DNA of 54,327 bases from Candidatus Kuenenia stuttgartensis (GTDB lineage Bacteria; Pseudomonadota; Alphaproteobacteria; SMXS01), in the NCBI GenBank assembly GCA_943329845.2, contig CALQFM020000022.1, positions 1-54,327 on the forward strand, written 5' to 3'. The notes beneath the pieces are model-generated. The model was not told where the DNA came from. It worked only from the letters and a program-made list of their open reading frames with translations, and ran no database searches. Shown in pieces: positions 1 to 8,655 of the stretch. The number at the start of each line of letters is the position of its first letter. Within the stretch, counting starts at the first letter, position 1. A program made the translations under genes and the position numbers.

Positions 1-146
1 CAAACAGCGCGAAAGGATCAAGCGACAGACCATCGAACATCGGCGCTTGCAGCACCGCAAGATCGCCGCTTAGCATCAACCCCAAGACGAGGCCGATCCT
101 CCCCCATACCAAGCCGAGATCTGCGCCAAATGTTCTGACGACGGAC
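1..146. other. Sequence foreign to the Rieske gene; possible IS end
   Basis: The reverse-strand reading of the Rieske gene stops looking like its family near position 148, and the remaining bases to the window edge match nothing expected there. On the plus strand, positions 2-73 read as 23 open codons rich in Arg, Lys and Gln and ending in TAG, which would suit the C-terminus of a transposase entering from the left. The junction carries TGTCCGTCGTCAGAACA (reverse strand, about 131-147), which resembles a TGT...TCAGAA insertion-sequence end. Both are weak clues; no element can be named from this short piece. A contig edge inside a repeated element would also explain why the window starts here. 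Confidence 0.3.
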
Positions 147-1161
147 AATGGTACTGGATCGAATCCATCAGCTCGGACGGGCTGGTCTCCGTCAGGTCGA
201 CGCCATAGGCCTCGCTGAGCGCCGACCGCAGGTGGTCGGCAACGACCGAGCGCGCCGTGCCGCCCTCGGGGATATCCATGGCGCCCTGACCGCCACGCAT
301 GCGCTTCAGGATGTCTTCCTCGGTGACCGGCTCGGTCAGGTGCGGGCTGGGGATGCCGACGGTGTGGATGAAGCGGGTGGTGCGCTCGCCAAACACGTCA
401 TACTGGGCGTTGGCGTCGCTGGCGGTGTAGAGCGCCTGCGAATGGGTCTCCAGCACGTGATAGGCCTCGGCGAAGGCTTCCTGGGTCGCCTTCCAGTTGG
501 CTGGCAGCACCTTCTGCACATGCACCGCCGTATAGCGGTTCTCCAGCGGCCAGTTGGCGAAATGCTTGGGCAGCACCTCGAGCCATTCCTCCAGCGGGCC
601 GGCGTTCTCGTCCATGTTGATCCACACGAACCCGCCCCAGCGCGCCACCTTCACCTCGGGCAGCCGGAAAGCTTCGTCGGTGACCTTGGGGAAGTCCCAG
701 CGGCAGGGAATTTCCTTCAGCGACCCGTCCAGGTTCCAGGTCCAGCCATGGAACGGGCAGCGGAAATGCTGGACGCTGCCGGTCGAGTCGGACGGCCGCA
801 GCTGGGTGCCGCGGTGCAGGCAGGAATTGACGAAGGCCTTGATCTCGTCGGACGCGACGCGGGTTACCAGGATGGAATAGGGGCCGATGTCGTAGACGTG
901 GTAGTCGCCAACTTCGGGAATCACCTCCTCGCGGCAGGCCCACTGCCAAGCCTTCGGCCACAGCTTGCGCATCTCCAGTTCGAAGAATTCCTTCGACGTG
1001 TAGCGCGCGTAGGGAATGTCCTCGTCGCCCAGGAACTCGTAGCTCTCGGTGACCAGTTCGGCCGGAACCTCCCAGCCGTCGCGCAGGATCAGGTCGCGGG
1101 TGCTCGGGCCCGGGCAGCGGGCCTCGCCGGGCTTCAGCTGTTCCGGATTCTGGACGTTCAT
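76..1161 (-). pseudogene. Rieske ring-hydroxylating oxygenase alpha subunit, C-terminally truncated
   Basis: Large subunit of an aromatic or alicyclic ring-hydroxylating oxygenase. The Rieske cluster motif is complete (C114-x-H116 and C135-x2-H138) and the catalytic-domain motif gives two mononuclear-iron ligands, H235 and H240, in AEAYHVLETH. The start at 1161 is chosen because GGGGAG lies just upstream; a longer start at 1194 has none. The product is 361 residues, while relatives are usually about 420-460. Family-like sequence ends at MDSIQYH and is followed by about 23 unrelated residues and a stop, so the region that carries the third iron ligand, an Asp, is missing. The protein is probably inactive. 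The LLM gene next door is divergent. Confidence 0.75.
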
Positions 1162-1215
1162 GGCGGCTCCCCATTCACATGTGCTGAATTTCAAGCATGG
1201 CAGGACTCGCGCCGC

Positions 1216-1243
1216 TTGGCCAGAAGCCGATTCTAGCTATGCT
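1216..1243 (+). promoter_or_regulatory. Possible promoter of the LLM oxidoreductase gene
   Basis: TTGGCC (1216-1221) and TATGCT (1238-1243) are separated by 16 bases and lie 27 bases before the start codon at 1270. The segment is also bracketed by the inverted repeat GGCCAG...CTGGCC. The match to a sigma-70 promoter is only moderate. Confidence 0.25.
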
Positions 1244-1269
1244 GGCCGATGATCCTGGGGAGGATTTCC

Positions 1270-2157
1270 ATGAAGCTCGGCGCCGTTTTCCCGTTCACCG
1301 ACGTCAACGACGACCCTTACGCGATTCGCGATTTCGTCCAGGCGGTCGACGATCTGGGCTACGACCATATCGTCGTCTACGACCATGTGCTGGGCTCCAA
1401 CCCGGCCAGCCGACCCGGCTTCGACATGCCGTTCACCCACCTGTCGCCGTTCTACGACCCGCTGACCCTGTTCGCGCACATGGCGGCGATCAGCCGGCGG
1501 CTGGAGTTCTTTTCGGCGGTGCTGATCCTGCCGCAGCGCCAGGCCGCGCTGGTCGCCAAGCAGGCCGCCATCTGCGATGTGCTGGCGGGCGGCCGCATCC
1601 GGCTGGGCGTCGGCAGCGGCTGGAACGAGGCCGAATACGAGGCGCTGGGTGCCGACTTCGCCAACCGCGGCGCGGTGATGGGCGAGCAGATCGACCTGAT
1701 GCGGGCGCTGTGGTCGGACAGCGCCATAAGCTTCAAGGGCCGCTTCCACACGGTGACCGACGCCGGCATCTGCCCGCTGCCGCCCAATGGAAACATCCCG
1801 ATCTGGATCGGTGGGACGAGTGCCCCCGCCATGCGCCGGGCCGCGCGCACCGGCGACGGATGGATACCTTACGCCCCTGCCCGCGAGGCGCCCGCCATGA
1901 TGGACGCGTTCCGGGCGGTGATGGAAAAGGAAGACCGCTCGCTGGACGGCTTCGGCATGGAGGCGGTGGTGTTCACCCATCCCGAGGACAGGCCCGATTT
2001 CGGCGGCCGGATCTCGAGCCTCGACGACGCCTTCCACGACATCGAGGTCTGGCGCGCCGAAGGCGTCACCCACGTATCATTGCATTCCATGGCGACGGGC
2101 GCGCGGACCGTACCGGCGCACATCGACTTTCTCGATCGGGTGATCACTGGTCTCTAG
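1270..2157 (+). CDS. LLM class flavin-dependent oxidoreductase (TIM barrel)
   Basis: A 295-residue luciferase-like monooxygenase family protein, the right length for the single-domain F420- or FMN-dependent members. Seen: N-terminal MKLGAVFPF strand, the HIVVYDHVLG segment after the first barrel turn, the RIRLGVGSGWNEAEYEALG block typical of the family, and IPIWIGGTSAPAMRRAAR near the C-terminal flavin/cofactor side. The start at 1270 is preceded by GGGGAGG at good spacing; the upstream ATG at 1249 is not. It is divergent from the Rieske gene and may belong to the same catabolic function. Cofactor (F420 versus FMN) and substrate cannot be decided. Confidence 0.88.
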   Translation: MKLGAVFPFTDVNDDPYAIRDFVQAVDDLGYDHIVVYDHVLGSNPASRPGFDMPFTHLSPFYDPLTLFAHMAAISRRLEFFSAVLILPQRQAALVAKQAAICDVLAGGRIRLGVGSGWNEAEYEALGADFANRGAVMGEQIDLMRALWSDSAISFKGRFHTVTDAGICPLPPNGNIPIWIGGTSAPAMRRAARTGDGWIPYAPAREAPAMMDAFRAVMEKEDRSLDGFGMEAVVFTHPEDRPDFGGRISSLDDAFHDIEVWRAEGVTHVSLHSMATGARTVPAHIDFLDRVITGL

Positions 2158-2670
2158 CGATTGGCCGGACGCATTGAGAGCGATGGGTCCGGCTGCGGCG
2201 TCATCGGGCAGCAGGTCCAGCGGCGGCGCCATCATCTCCCTGACCGTCAGCAGCGGCAGACCATTGGCGACAGCGAGCGGCCCGGATAGGTCCGCCGACA
2301 GGCGCGCCGGATCATCGGCATGTTCCAGTTCCACTTCGACGCTGACCATGGGCTCCTGGATAGTCCCTTCCGCGACCCCGAAAACATCATTGATCGATAG
2401 CGCGGCACCGATCGACGCATCATTGGCCTCGGCGTCACCGATGTGCGCCGGCGTTTCATTGAAATGCTCCACCGTGGGAGATACGGGCGCCACGGTGGAA
2501 TGCGACGCCTCCAGCAGGCTTATCGCGGGGACCAGCGGGCCGGCAGCGAACTCGCCTGCCCACGCGGGCATGGCCACGAGCGCAGCAAGCAGGCCCACGA
2601 CCGTTTGCCGTGGGATGCACCTGCACCCTGCCCTAGCGCGCACCTCGCTCCCAAACATTGTCCAGGCCAT
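2077..2670 (-). CDS. Hypothetical secreted protein
   Basis: About 197 residues with an N-terminal signal peptide: basic stretch, then VVGLLAALVAMPAWA ending in an AxA cleavage site before GEF. The mature part is acidic and of low complexity (Ala, Leu, Pro, Glu, Asp) and I recognise no domain. Its 3' end overlaps the convergent LLM gene by 81 bases, which is odd and lowers confidence in the C-terminus. There is no strong ribosome binding site; a GTG at 2679 is an alternative start. The opposite-strand reading of the region is Ser/Ala-rich shadow sequence and less gene-like. Confidence 0.45.
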   Translation of the reverse strand: MAWTMFGSEVRARAGCRCIPRQTVVGLLAALVAMPAWAGEFAAGPLVPAISLLEASHSTVAPVSPTVEHFNETPAHIGDAEANDASIGAALSINDVFGVAEGTIQEPMVSVEVELEHADDPARLSADLSGPLAVANGLPLLTVREMMAPPLDLLPDDAAAGPIALNASGQSLETSDHPIEKVDVRRYGPRARRHGMQ

Positions 2671-2753
2671 TGATCCCACGGCGAGAGGTTAGCCGCTTCG
2701 CGCCGGATGACAAGCGCTCCAGTGAACAGCGTTAATCAGGCGGCTGCCCGCCG

Positions 2754-3080
2754 CTATTCCGTGTGCTGTCTCACGGGCGTCCGCGCGACGAAGCCGTCCA
2801 TATCGGCGGTTACCGTGATCTGGCAGGCGAGCCGGCTGTTGGGTCGGCGGTCGACGGCGTATTCCAGCATCATGTCCTGGCCCTCGTCGACTTCCGGCAG
2901 CCGCTCCAGCCAGCTCTCGTCGGCGTAGATATGGCAGGTGCCGCAGGCGCAGGAGCCGCCGCAGTCGCCCAGGATGCCGGGAATGCCGTTCTTCGAGGCG
3001 CCTTCCATCAGCGACCAGCCGACCGGCACCTCCTGCTCGTGTTCGGTGCCGTCGTGTTCGATGTAGCGGATCAGCGGCAT
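2754..3080 (-). CDS. 2Fe-2S ferredoxin, adrenodoxin/putidaredoxin type
   Basis: A 108-residue soluble electron carrier. The cluster ligands are C40-x5-C46-x2-C49 and C86, the standard adrenodoxin-type spacing, within GDCGGSCACGTCH and RLACQI. Full length for the family. The start at 3080 follows GGGAGG at ideal spacing, so the in-frame codon at 3110 is discarded. Such ferredoxins feed class I P450s and some Rieske oxygenases. Possible partners here are the P450 at 16.5 kb and the Rieske protein at 1 kb; no ferredoxin reductase is present in the window. It is the last gene of a same-strand run (thiolases, FMN reductase, TfoX-like). Confidence 0.93.
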   Translation of the reverse strand: MPLIRYIEHDGTEHEQEVPVGWSLMEGASKNGIPGILGDCGGSCACGTCHIYADESWLERLPEVDEGQDMMLEYAVDRRPNSRLACQITVTADMDGFVARTPVRQHTE

Positions 3081-3152
3081 GGTTCCTCCCGGTAGATCGT
3101 TCGTGATCATCCGGTAGCCTCCCGCGGCGAAGGCCGCAACAGTTTAATCCCG

Positions 3153-3575
3153 TCAGGTCTTCGGCGGCAGCGCGGCGACGAAACCCATCGCGAGCGCGAT
3201 CCAGCCGCCCAGCGCATCGTCGTCGCAGGCGCCATCCTCGACGAAGACCATGCCACCCATGCGGCGGCCGCCCATCATCACGGCGGAAGCGCCGTCCCGC
3301 GAGAGCGCGGCGGCCTCGTTGTCCTTGCCGACCCTGAACATGTACCGGCCCCGGCCGCCGTCCCAGCGGTCGACACCGCCGATCATGTTGCCGTCGTGGA
3401 AGAAGCAGATGCCACCCATCATCGCCTTCTCGGAGATGCCCGGCCGACCGCCGAGACTCTCCCGGTAACGGATGACCAGCGGATCATCCGCCGTCACCTT
3501 GCCGGCAGACTTGCCGCCAATCACCTTCCGCTCGTGCTCGTCGCCATCACGGTCGATATGGGGGACGCGGGGCAT
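3153..3575 (-). CDS. TfoX N-terminal domain protein
   Basis: A 140-residue protein. From about residue 28 it matches the TfoX/Sxy N-terminal domain: ADDPLVIRYRE, then GISEKAMMGGICFFHDGNMIGGV, and a C-terminal RRMGGMVFV segment. The first 27 charged residues (DRDGDEHERK) lie outside the usual domain and may mean the true start is further in. These proteins are small, cytoplasmic and mostly of unknown function in alphaproteobacteria; a role in competence is known only for gamma-proteobacterial Sxy and should not be assumed. It lies 18 bases downstream of the FMN reductase and is probably co-transcribed. Confidence 0.75.
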   Translation of the reverse strand: MPRVPHIDRDGDEHERKVIGGKSAGKVTADDPLVIRYRESLGGRPGISEKAMMGGICFFHDGNMIGGVDRWDGGRGRYMFRVGKDNEAAALSRDGASAVMMGGRRMGGMVFVEDGACDDDALGGWIALAMGFVAALPPKT

Positions 3576-3593
3576 GTGTCGTTCTTGAAGCAG

Positions 3594-4127
3594 TTAATCG
3601 GATTTGGTGCGGATGGCGCTGACGAAATCCACCAGCGCCGACCGCAGGCGGGCCGAGAGGTCCGGATCGGAGGCTATGCCATCGGCATCCAACGAACGAC
3701 CATTCATCGGCAGCGTGATCGAGGCCTCTTCGACCAGCCGCGCCGACATCGTCGTCAGGGTCAGCCGCAGGCTCGCGTCGGCGTGGACCGACCGCTGGGA
3801 CGTGTTGATCACGGCGACGGGCTTTTCGGGAAACTCGAAGCCGCTGACCAGCCAGTCGAGCGCGTTCTTGAGAGAGCCCGCGACGCCGCGGGCGTATTCC
3901 GGCGAACAGATCATCAGCCCGTCGCTTGCCTCGATCGCCCGGCGCAAGGCCTGCACAGCGGCTGGCAGCGGCTCGACATCGAGGTCGGGATTGAAGTGCG
4001 GGAGGCCGTCCAGCCCTTCATAGAGCACGACGTCCACGCCCTCAGGCGCCAGCAACGCGGCCGCCTTGAGCGCCGACATGTTGGAGGACGCAGCCCGAAG
4101 GCTTCCGGAAATGGCAAGGATACGCAT
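3594..4127 (-). CDS. NADPH-dependent FMN reductase family protein
   Basis: A 177-residue flavodoxin-like fold enzyme that reduces FMN or quinones with NAD(P)H. Seen: the N-terminal phosphate-binding loop ISGSLRAASSN and the SPEYARGVAGSLKNALDW motif that contacts the flavin ring. Length is normal for the family. It could supply reduced flavin to the LLM-type oxidoreductase at 1.3 kb or act as a stand-alone azo- or quinone reductase. The gene follows the thiolases on the same strand after 92 bases. Confidence 0.88.
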   Translation of the reverse strand: MRILAISGSLRAASSNMSALKAAALLAPEGVDVVLYEGLDGLPHFNPDLDVEPLPAAVQALRRAIEASDGLMICSPEYARGVAGSLKNALDWLVSGFEFPEKPVAVINTSQRSVHADASLRLTLTTMSARLVEEASITLPMNGRSLDADGIASDPDLSARLRSALVDFVSAIRTKSD

Positions 4128-4219
4128 ATGCCTCGGGTGACGACGAATATCGCGACGACTATAGCACCGTCCGGTTCTGCGGCGCTATTTGGCCCTGATG
4201 ATGCTGGCGCCGCGCCGGC

Positions 4220-5365
4220 TCAGACCTGCAGCACCGTGCAGGCCGACAGGCCGGGCGCGCCGTGGACGTGGGTGAAGCCGGTCTTGGGATTGCCCGGCAC
4301 CTGGCCGTCGCCGGCATCCCCGCGAAGTTGAGAGATGACCTCACAAACCTGCCGGAGGCCCGACGCGCCGATGGGCTCGCCATTGGCGATGCAGCCGCCG
4401 TCGGTGTTGACCGGCATGCGGCCGCCGATCTCGGTGTCGCCGTCGCGCAGCAGCTTCTCCTGCTCGCCGTCCCTGCAGAAGCCGCACTCGGCCAGATACA
4501 TGATCTCGGCGCCGGATTCCGTGTCCTGCACCTGCACCACGTCAATGTCCTCGGGGCCCATGCCCGCCATCTCGAACGTGGCCCGGCTGGCGATGGTCGA
4601 CGGGCTCGCGGCCCGCTCCAGACCCAGATAGGGGCTGAATACCTCGAACGAGCCGTAATGCCTTGTGCGCAGCGCCGCCGCCCGAAGATAGACAGGCCGG
4701 TTCATATAGCGGCGCGCCACCTTCTCGCTGGCCAGGATCAGCGCCGCGCCACCCTCGGCCGGCGAGCAGAACATGTACTTGGTCAGCGGATAGGACAGCA
4801 TGTCCGAGTTCATGATCGTGTTCATGTCGACCGGTTCGCGGCGCCACGCATTCGGGTTGAGCGCCCCGTTGCGGAACGCCTTGTTGGCGACGAGGCCAAG
4901 CGCCTCCTGCGAGATGCCGTGCTCGGCCAGGTAGCGGTTGATCTTCATGCCGAAGAACTGGGTGGTGAGCATCAGCCCGGTTTCGCCGTACCAGGTCTCC
5001 AGGCCGGAATTGCGAGGGTCCGAGTTGAACGCGCCGCGCGGGTGCTTGTCGAAACCGACAGCGAGGCCGAGGTCATACTGTCCGGCCTTGATCGCCGCGT
5101 AGGCCGACAGCAACGCGCTGCCGCCGGTGGCGCAGCCGTTGGAGACGTTGACGAACTGGATGCCCGTGAGACCCAGTTCATTCACGAGGGAATCCGCGTT
5201 GCCCGCGGCGGCCGACCCACCGAAGGCGAACTGCATGTCCTCCCACTCGAGGCCGCAATCCTTCAGCGCCTGGCGCACCGCGTAAGCGCCTTGGGAACGG
5301 CCGCTGACCCCGTCCGTGCGCCCGAACGGGTGCAGGCCGATACCGATGATGCAAACCTCGGTCAT
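4220..5365 (-). CDS. Thiolase/SCP2-type acyltransferase-like enzyme, copy 1
   Basis: A 381-residue thiolase-fold protein of the acetyl-CoA acetyltransferase/lipid-transfer (SCP-x) group. The acylated cysteine is C78 in NVSNGCATGG, and HGAPGLSACTVL forms the C-terminal loop. The motif that is GHPxGxSG in ordinary thiolases reads GEPIGASG, so the usual histidine is a glutamate. That suggests a thiolytic or retro-aldol reaction different from a classical beta-ketothiolase. It is a tandem paralogue of the next gene, nearly identical in layout (same length, same motifs). Many SCP-x enzymes need a DUF35 partner, and none is seen here. Likely role: release of a side-chain acyl-CoA in catabolism of a sterol-, terpenoid- or cyclic-acid-like substrate; this is inference. 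Confidence 0.88.
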   Translation of the reverse strand: MTEVCIIGIGLHPFGRTDGVSGRSQGAYAVRQALKDCGLEWEDMQFAFGGSAAAGNADSLVNELGLTGIQFVNVSNGCATGGSALLSAYAAIKAGQYDLGLAVGFDKHPRGAFNSDPRNSGLETWYGETGLMLTTQFFGMKINRYLAEHGISQEALGLVANKAFRNGALNPNAWRREPVDMNTIMNSDMLSYPLTKYMFCSPAEGGAALILASEKVARRYMNRPVYLRAAALRTRHYGSFEVFSPYLGLERAASPSTIASRATFEMAGMGPEDIDVVQVQDTESGAEIMYLAECGFCRDGEQEKLLRDGDTEIGGRMPVNTDGGCIANGEPIGASGLRQVCEVISQLRGDAGDGQVPGNPKTGFTHVHGAPGLSACTVLQV

Positions 5366-5398
5366 GGAAGCTCTCCCCGTATCAAGAGGGAGCTATTC

Positions 5399-5412
5399 TA
5401 TACCAAGGTATA
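5399..5412. promoter_or_regulatory. Palindrome between the tandem thiolase genes
   Basis: TATACCAAGGTATA is an inverted repeat with 6-base arms in the 55-base gap between the two thiolase genes, 34 bases upstream of the downstream gene's start. Read on the minus strand it is next to TATAGAAT, which could serve as a -10 element. It may be a regulator binding site giving the second gene its own control. Too short and without a T run, it is a poor terminator candidate. Confidence 0.3.
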
Positions 5413-5420
5413 ATTGTGGA

Positions 5421-6566
5421 CTAGACCTGAAGCACGGTGCAGGCGGAAACGCCGGGGCCGCCATAGACGTGCGTGTAGCCGGTCTTGGGGCTGTTCGGCA
5501 CCTGGCGCGCACCGCCGTCGCCGCGGAGTTGCAGCACCACCTCGTAGACCTGCCGCAGGCCCGACGCGCCGATCGGCTCGCCATTGGCGATGCAGCCGCC
5601 ATCGGTGTTGATCGGCATCTTGCCGCCGATCTCGGTGTGGCCTTCCTGGATCAGCTTTTCCTGATCGCCGTCCTTGCAGAAGCCGTTCTCGGCCATGTGC
5701 ATGATCTCGGCGCCCGACTCGGTGTCCTGGATCTGGATCACGTCGATGTCCTCGGGACCGACTCTAGCCATCTCGAACGCCGCCTTCGAGGCGAACACGG
5801 TCGGGCTGGGCGCGCGGTCCAGCGCCAGATACGGGCTGAACACCTCGAACGCGCCGTAGTGGCGGGTGCGCAGGGTGCAGGCGCGCAGCTGGACCGGCCG
5901 GTTCGTATAGCGCCGCGCCGCCTCCTCGCTGGCCAGGATCAGCGCCACGCCGCCTTCGGCCGGCGAGCAGAACATGTACTTGGTCAGCGGATAGGACAGC
6001 ATTTCGGAGTTCAGCACCGTATCCAGGTCGACTTCCTCGCGGCGCCAGGCGTTCGGGTTCAGCTTGCCGTTGCGGAACGCCTTCTGCGCCACCCTGCCCA
6101 GCGTCTCGTGCGAGATGCCGTAGTCGGCCATGTAGCGGTTGATCTTCATGGCGAAGAACTGGGTGGTCAGGCTGAGGCCGGTGTCGCCGTACCAGTGTTC
6201 GAGGCCGCGGCTGGCCGGGTCCGAGTTGAACGCGCCGCGCGGATGCTTGTCGAAGCCCACGGCCACGCCGAGGTCGTACTGGCCCGACTTGATCGCCGTA
6301 TAGGCCGAGATCAGCGCGCTGCCGCCGGTTGCGCAGCCATTCGACACGTTGACGAACTGCACGCCGGTGAGGCCGAGCTCGTTGACCAGCGAATCGGCGT
6401 TGCCCGAGGCGGCCGAGCCGCCGAAGGCGAACTGCATGTCGGCCCAGTCGAGGCCGGCGTCCCGCAGAGCGTCGCGGACAGCGTGTGCCCCCTGCTGGCG
6501 GCCGGATTTGCCCTCGGTGCGGCCGAACTTGTGGATGCCGATCCCGATGATGCAGACCTCGGTCAT
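5421..6566 (-). CDS. Thiolase/SCP2-type acyltransferase-like enzyme, copy 2
   Basis: 381 residues, same fold and motifs as its downstream neighbour: NVSNGCATGG active-site Cys at residue 78, GEPIGASG in place of GHPxGxSG, and HVYGGPGVSACTVL at the C-terminus. The two differ at scattered positions, so the duplication is not recent, and each may have its own acyl-CoA substrate. Start MTEVCIIGIG matches copy 1 exactly. This is the first gene of the minus-strand thiolase-FMN reductase-TfoX-ferredoxin run. Confidence 0.88.
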   Translation of the reverse strand: MTEVCIIGIGIHKFGRTEGKSGRQQGAHAVRDALRDAGLDWADMQFAFGGSAASGNADSLVNELGLTGVQFVNVSNGCATGGSALISAYTAIKSGQYDLGVAVGFDKHPRGAFNSDPASRGLEHWYGDTGLSLTTQFFAMKINRYMADYGISHETLGRVAQKAFRNGKLNPNAWRREEVDLDTVLNSEMLSYPLTKYMFCSPAEGGVALILASEEAARRYTNRPVQLRACTLRTRHYGAFEVFSPYLALDRAPSPTVFASKAAFEMARVGPEDIDVIQIQDTESGAEIMHMAENGFCKDGDQEKLIQEGHTEIGGKMPINTDGGCIANGEPIGASGLRQVYEVVLQLRGDGGARQVPNSPKTGYTHVYGGPGVSACTVLQV

Positions 6567-6640
6567 GTCCCGTCTCCTGATAGATCGAATGCGTAAATTA
6601 AGCGCGCGTGCGGAAAACCTTTATGCACGATTTCGCCGGC

Positions 6641-7825
6641 TCAGTCGAGTTGCAGCACGATGGCCTTCAGGTAGGCGCTTTCGGGCAGCAGCGGGTGCAC
6701 CGGATGGTCCGGCCCGGCGCCCGCTGAGCGCAGGATCCGGCCGCTGCGGCGCGAATCGCCCAGCCCGCGCGCCACTTCCTCGGCGAAGGCTTCGGCGCTG
6801 ACATTGTGGCTGCACGACGCGGCGAGCAGGATGCCGCCAGCGCGCACCAGCGGCGCCGCCAGCTTCACCATCTTGCGGTAGCCCTTCAGGCCAGGCTTCA
6901 AATCCTTCTTCGATTTCACGAAGGCGGGCGGGTCGGCGATCACCACGTCGAACTTGCGGCCGCCCTGCCCCATGCTCTCCATGGCCTCGAACGCCTCGGC
7001 GCGGCGGATGTCCATGATGGCGGAGACGCCGTTCGCCTCGGCCGCCAGCTTCGCCAGCGCCAGCGCCGGCTCGGACCGGTCGATGGCGACCACTTCCTTC
7101 GCGCCCGCCGCCGCGCACTGCACGCCGAACGCGCCGACGAAGGTATAGAGGTCGAGCACCTTGCCGCCTTTGGCGAATTTCGACACAAAGGCTCGGTTGT
7201 CGCGGTGGTCATAGAACCAGCCGGTCTTCTGGCCGCCTGCGAGGTCGGCGAAGAACGCGACGCCGTTCTCCTCCAGCCGCACCGGCCCGTCGACCTTGCC
7301 ATGGACCACGCGCACCTCCTGGCCCAGCCCTTCCGTCTGGCGCGCCGGCGTGTCGAGCCGCAGCACGATGGCGTCCGGCTTGACGGTCTCCTTTAACGCG
7401 GCCACCACGGGCTCGATCAGCGCGTCCATGCCCGCCGTGTTCGCCTGCACCACCACAACGCCGCCGAAGCGGTCGACGATCAGGCCGGGAAGCCCGTCGG
7501 CCTCGGCGTGGATCAGCCGGTAGAACGGCTTGTCGAACAGCTTGTCGCGCAACGCCAGCGCCGCGGCGAACCGGGCGCGGAAGAACGCCGCGTCGACCTG
7601 CTGCTCCGGATCGCGGGTCAGGATGCGTCCGGCGATCAGCGTGTGCGGATTGAAATAGCCGGTGCCGAGCGCCCTGCCCTCGGCCGACTGGAACCGCACG
7701 ATCGACCCCGCCGGCAGCGACCGGATGGCCGCGTCCATGCCGATCTCGTTGGAGTAGATCCACGGATGCCCGGACAGCGCCCGCATATGCATGCGCGGAT
7801 TGAGGCGGATGGCGGGTGCGGTCAT
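6641..7825 (-). CDS. 23S rRNA (cytosine-5) methyltransferase, RlmI family
   Basis: A 394-residue class I SAM methyltransferase of the RlmI group, which methylates cytosine of 23S rRNA. Domains in order: N-terminal PUA (about 1-80, with HPWIYSNEI), a central EEHEE-type domain, and the Rossmann methyltransferase domain from about residue 190. Seen: DLYTFVGAFG SAM loop, DPPAF catalytic motif, and AASCSHN carrying the cysteine expected of a 5-methylcytosine enzyme. Length is normal. It is divergent from the GST pseudogene. Confidence 0.92.
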   Translation of the reverse strand: MTAPAIRLNPRMHMRALSGHPWIYSNEIGMDAAIRSLPAGSIVRFQSAEGRALGTGYFNPHTLIAGRILTRDPEQQVDAAFFRARFAAALALRDKLFDKPFYRLIHAEADGLPGLIVDRFGGVVVVQANTAGMDALIEPVVAALKETVKPDAIVLRLDTPARQTEGLGQEVRVVHGKVDGPVRLEENGVAFFADLAGGQKTGWFYDHRDNRAFVSKFAKGGKVLDLYTFVGAFGVQCAAAGAKEVVAIDRSEPALALAKLAAEANGVSAIMDIRRAEAFEAMESMGQGGRKFDVVIADPPAFVKSKKDLKPGLKGYRKMVKLAAPLVRAGGILLAASCSHNVSAEAFAEEVARGLGDSRRSGRILRSAGAGPDHPVHPLLPESAYLKAIVLQLD

Positions 7826-7973
7826 GGGGTGCCGTTCTATTGGTTGTTGTGTCGCTAGTGCCTAACGGGATTCACGCCACCCGCCAAGTTTTCCTCGCGA
7901 TGTCGGCGGTTTCTTGCGATTGAACGCCGATGCCGACTGTCGGATAGTCCCTCTCCGCACCCGGAGGAATCCC

Positions 7974-8649
7974 ATGGCGCTGGTCTTCCACTATCACCCG
8001 CTGTCGTCGTTCTGCCAGAAGGTGCTGATCGCACTGTACGAGAACGGCGCCATTCGTGCCCAGGTTGGTCAATCTCGGCGATCCGGCAGAACGGGCCGCG
8101 TACCTCGCGATTTCGCCGCTGGGCAAGATTCCGGCGCTGCAGGACGGCGACCGATCGATCATCGAAACATCGATTCAGATCGAATATCTCGACCAGCGTC
8201 ACCCCGGCCCGCATCCGCTGCTGCCGGCGACCGACTCCGACCGCCTCGAGGCGCGATTGTGGGACCGGATTTTCGACCTCTACCTCGAGTTGCCCATGCA
8301 GAAGATCGTCGCCGACACCATGCGCGCCGAGGGCGAGCACGATCCGCGCGGCGTCGCCGACGCCCATGAAGCGCTGAAAGCGGCATACGAAATGATCGAA
8401 CCGCGACTGGCCGGCAGGACCTGGGCCATCGGCGATGCGTTCACCATCGCCGATTGCGCCGCCGCACCAAGCCTGTTCTACGCGTCCACGCTCGAGCCGT
8501 TCGGCGCGTTCACGAACCTCAGCGCCTATTTCGAGCGGCTTCTGGCGCGGCCGTCTTTCGACCGCGTCCTCAGGGAAGCGCAGCCGTTCTTCCAGTACTT
8601 CCCGTACTACAAGGCCATGCCGGGCAGGTTCCGGAACTGGGGAGTTTGA
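7974..8649 (+). pseudogene. Glutathione S-transferase, frameshifted
   Basis: The N-terminal thioredoxin-fold start (MALVFHYHPLSSFCQK, ALYENG) is read from 7974, preceded by GGAGG. After codon GGC at 8046-8048 the frame must shift: PFVPRLVNLGDP continues from 8050 in another frame, through SPLGKIPAL, ETSIQIEYL and the helical C-terminal domain to 8649. Loss of two bases between GGC and CCA, where relatives have ENGVPF, would explain it. Joined, the protein would be about 225 residues, a normal GST. A GTG at 8056 could start the downstream part but would lack the glutathione-binding first strand. Either a true mutation or a sequencing error. Confidence 0.82.
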
Positions 8650-8655
8650 AGCGCC

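Noticed and set aside
1176-1183. CACATGTG palindrome between the Rieske and LLM genes
   Set aside because: Eight bases is within chance, and no second half-site extends it.
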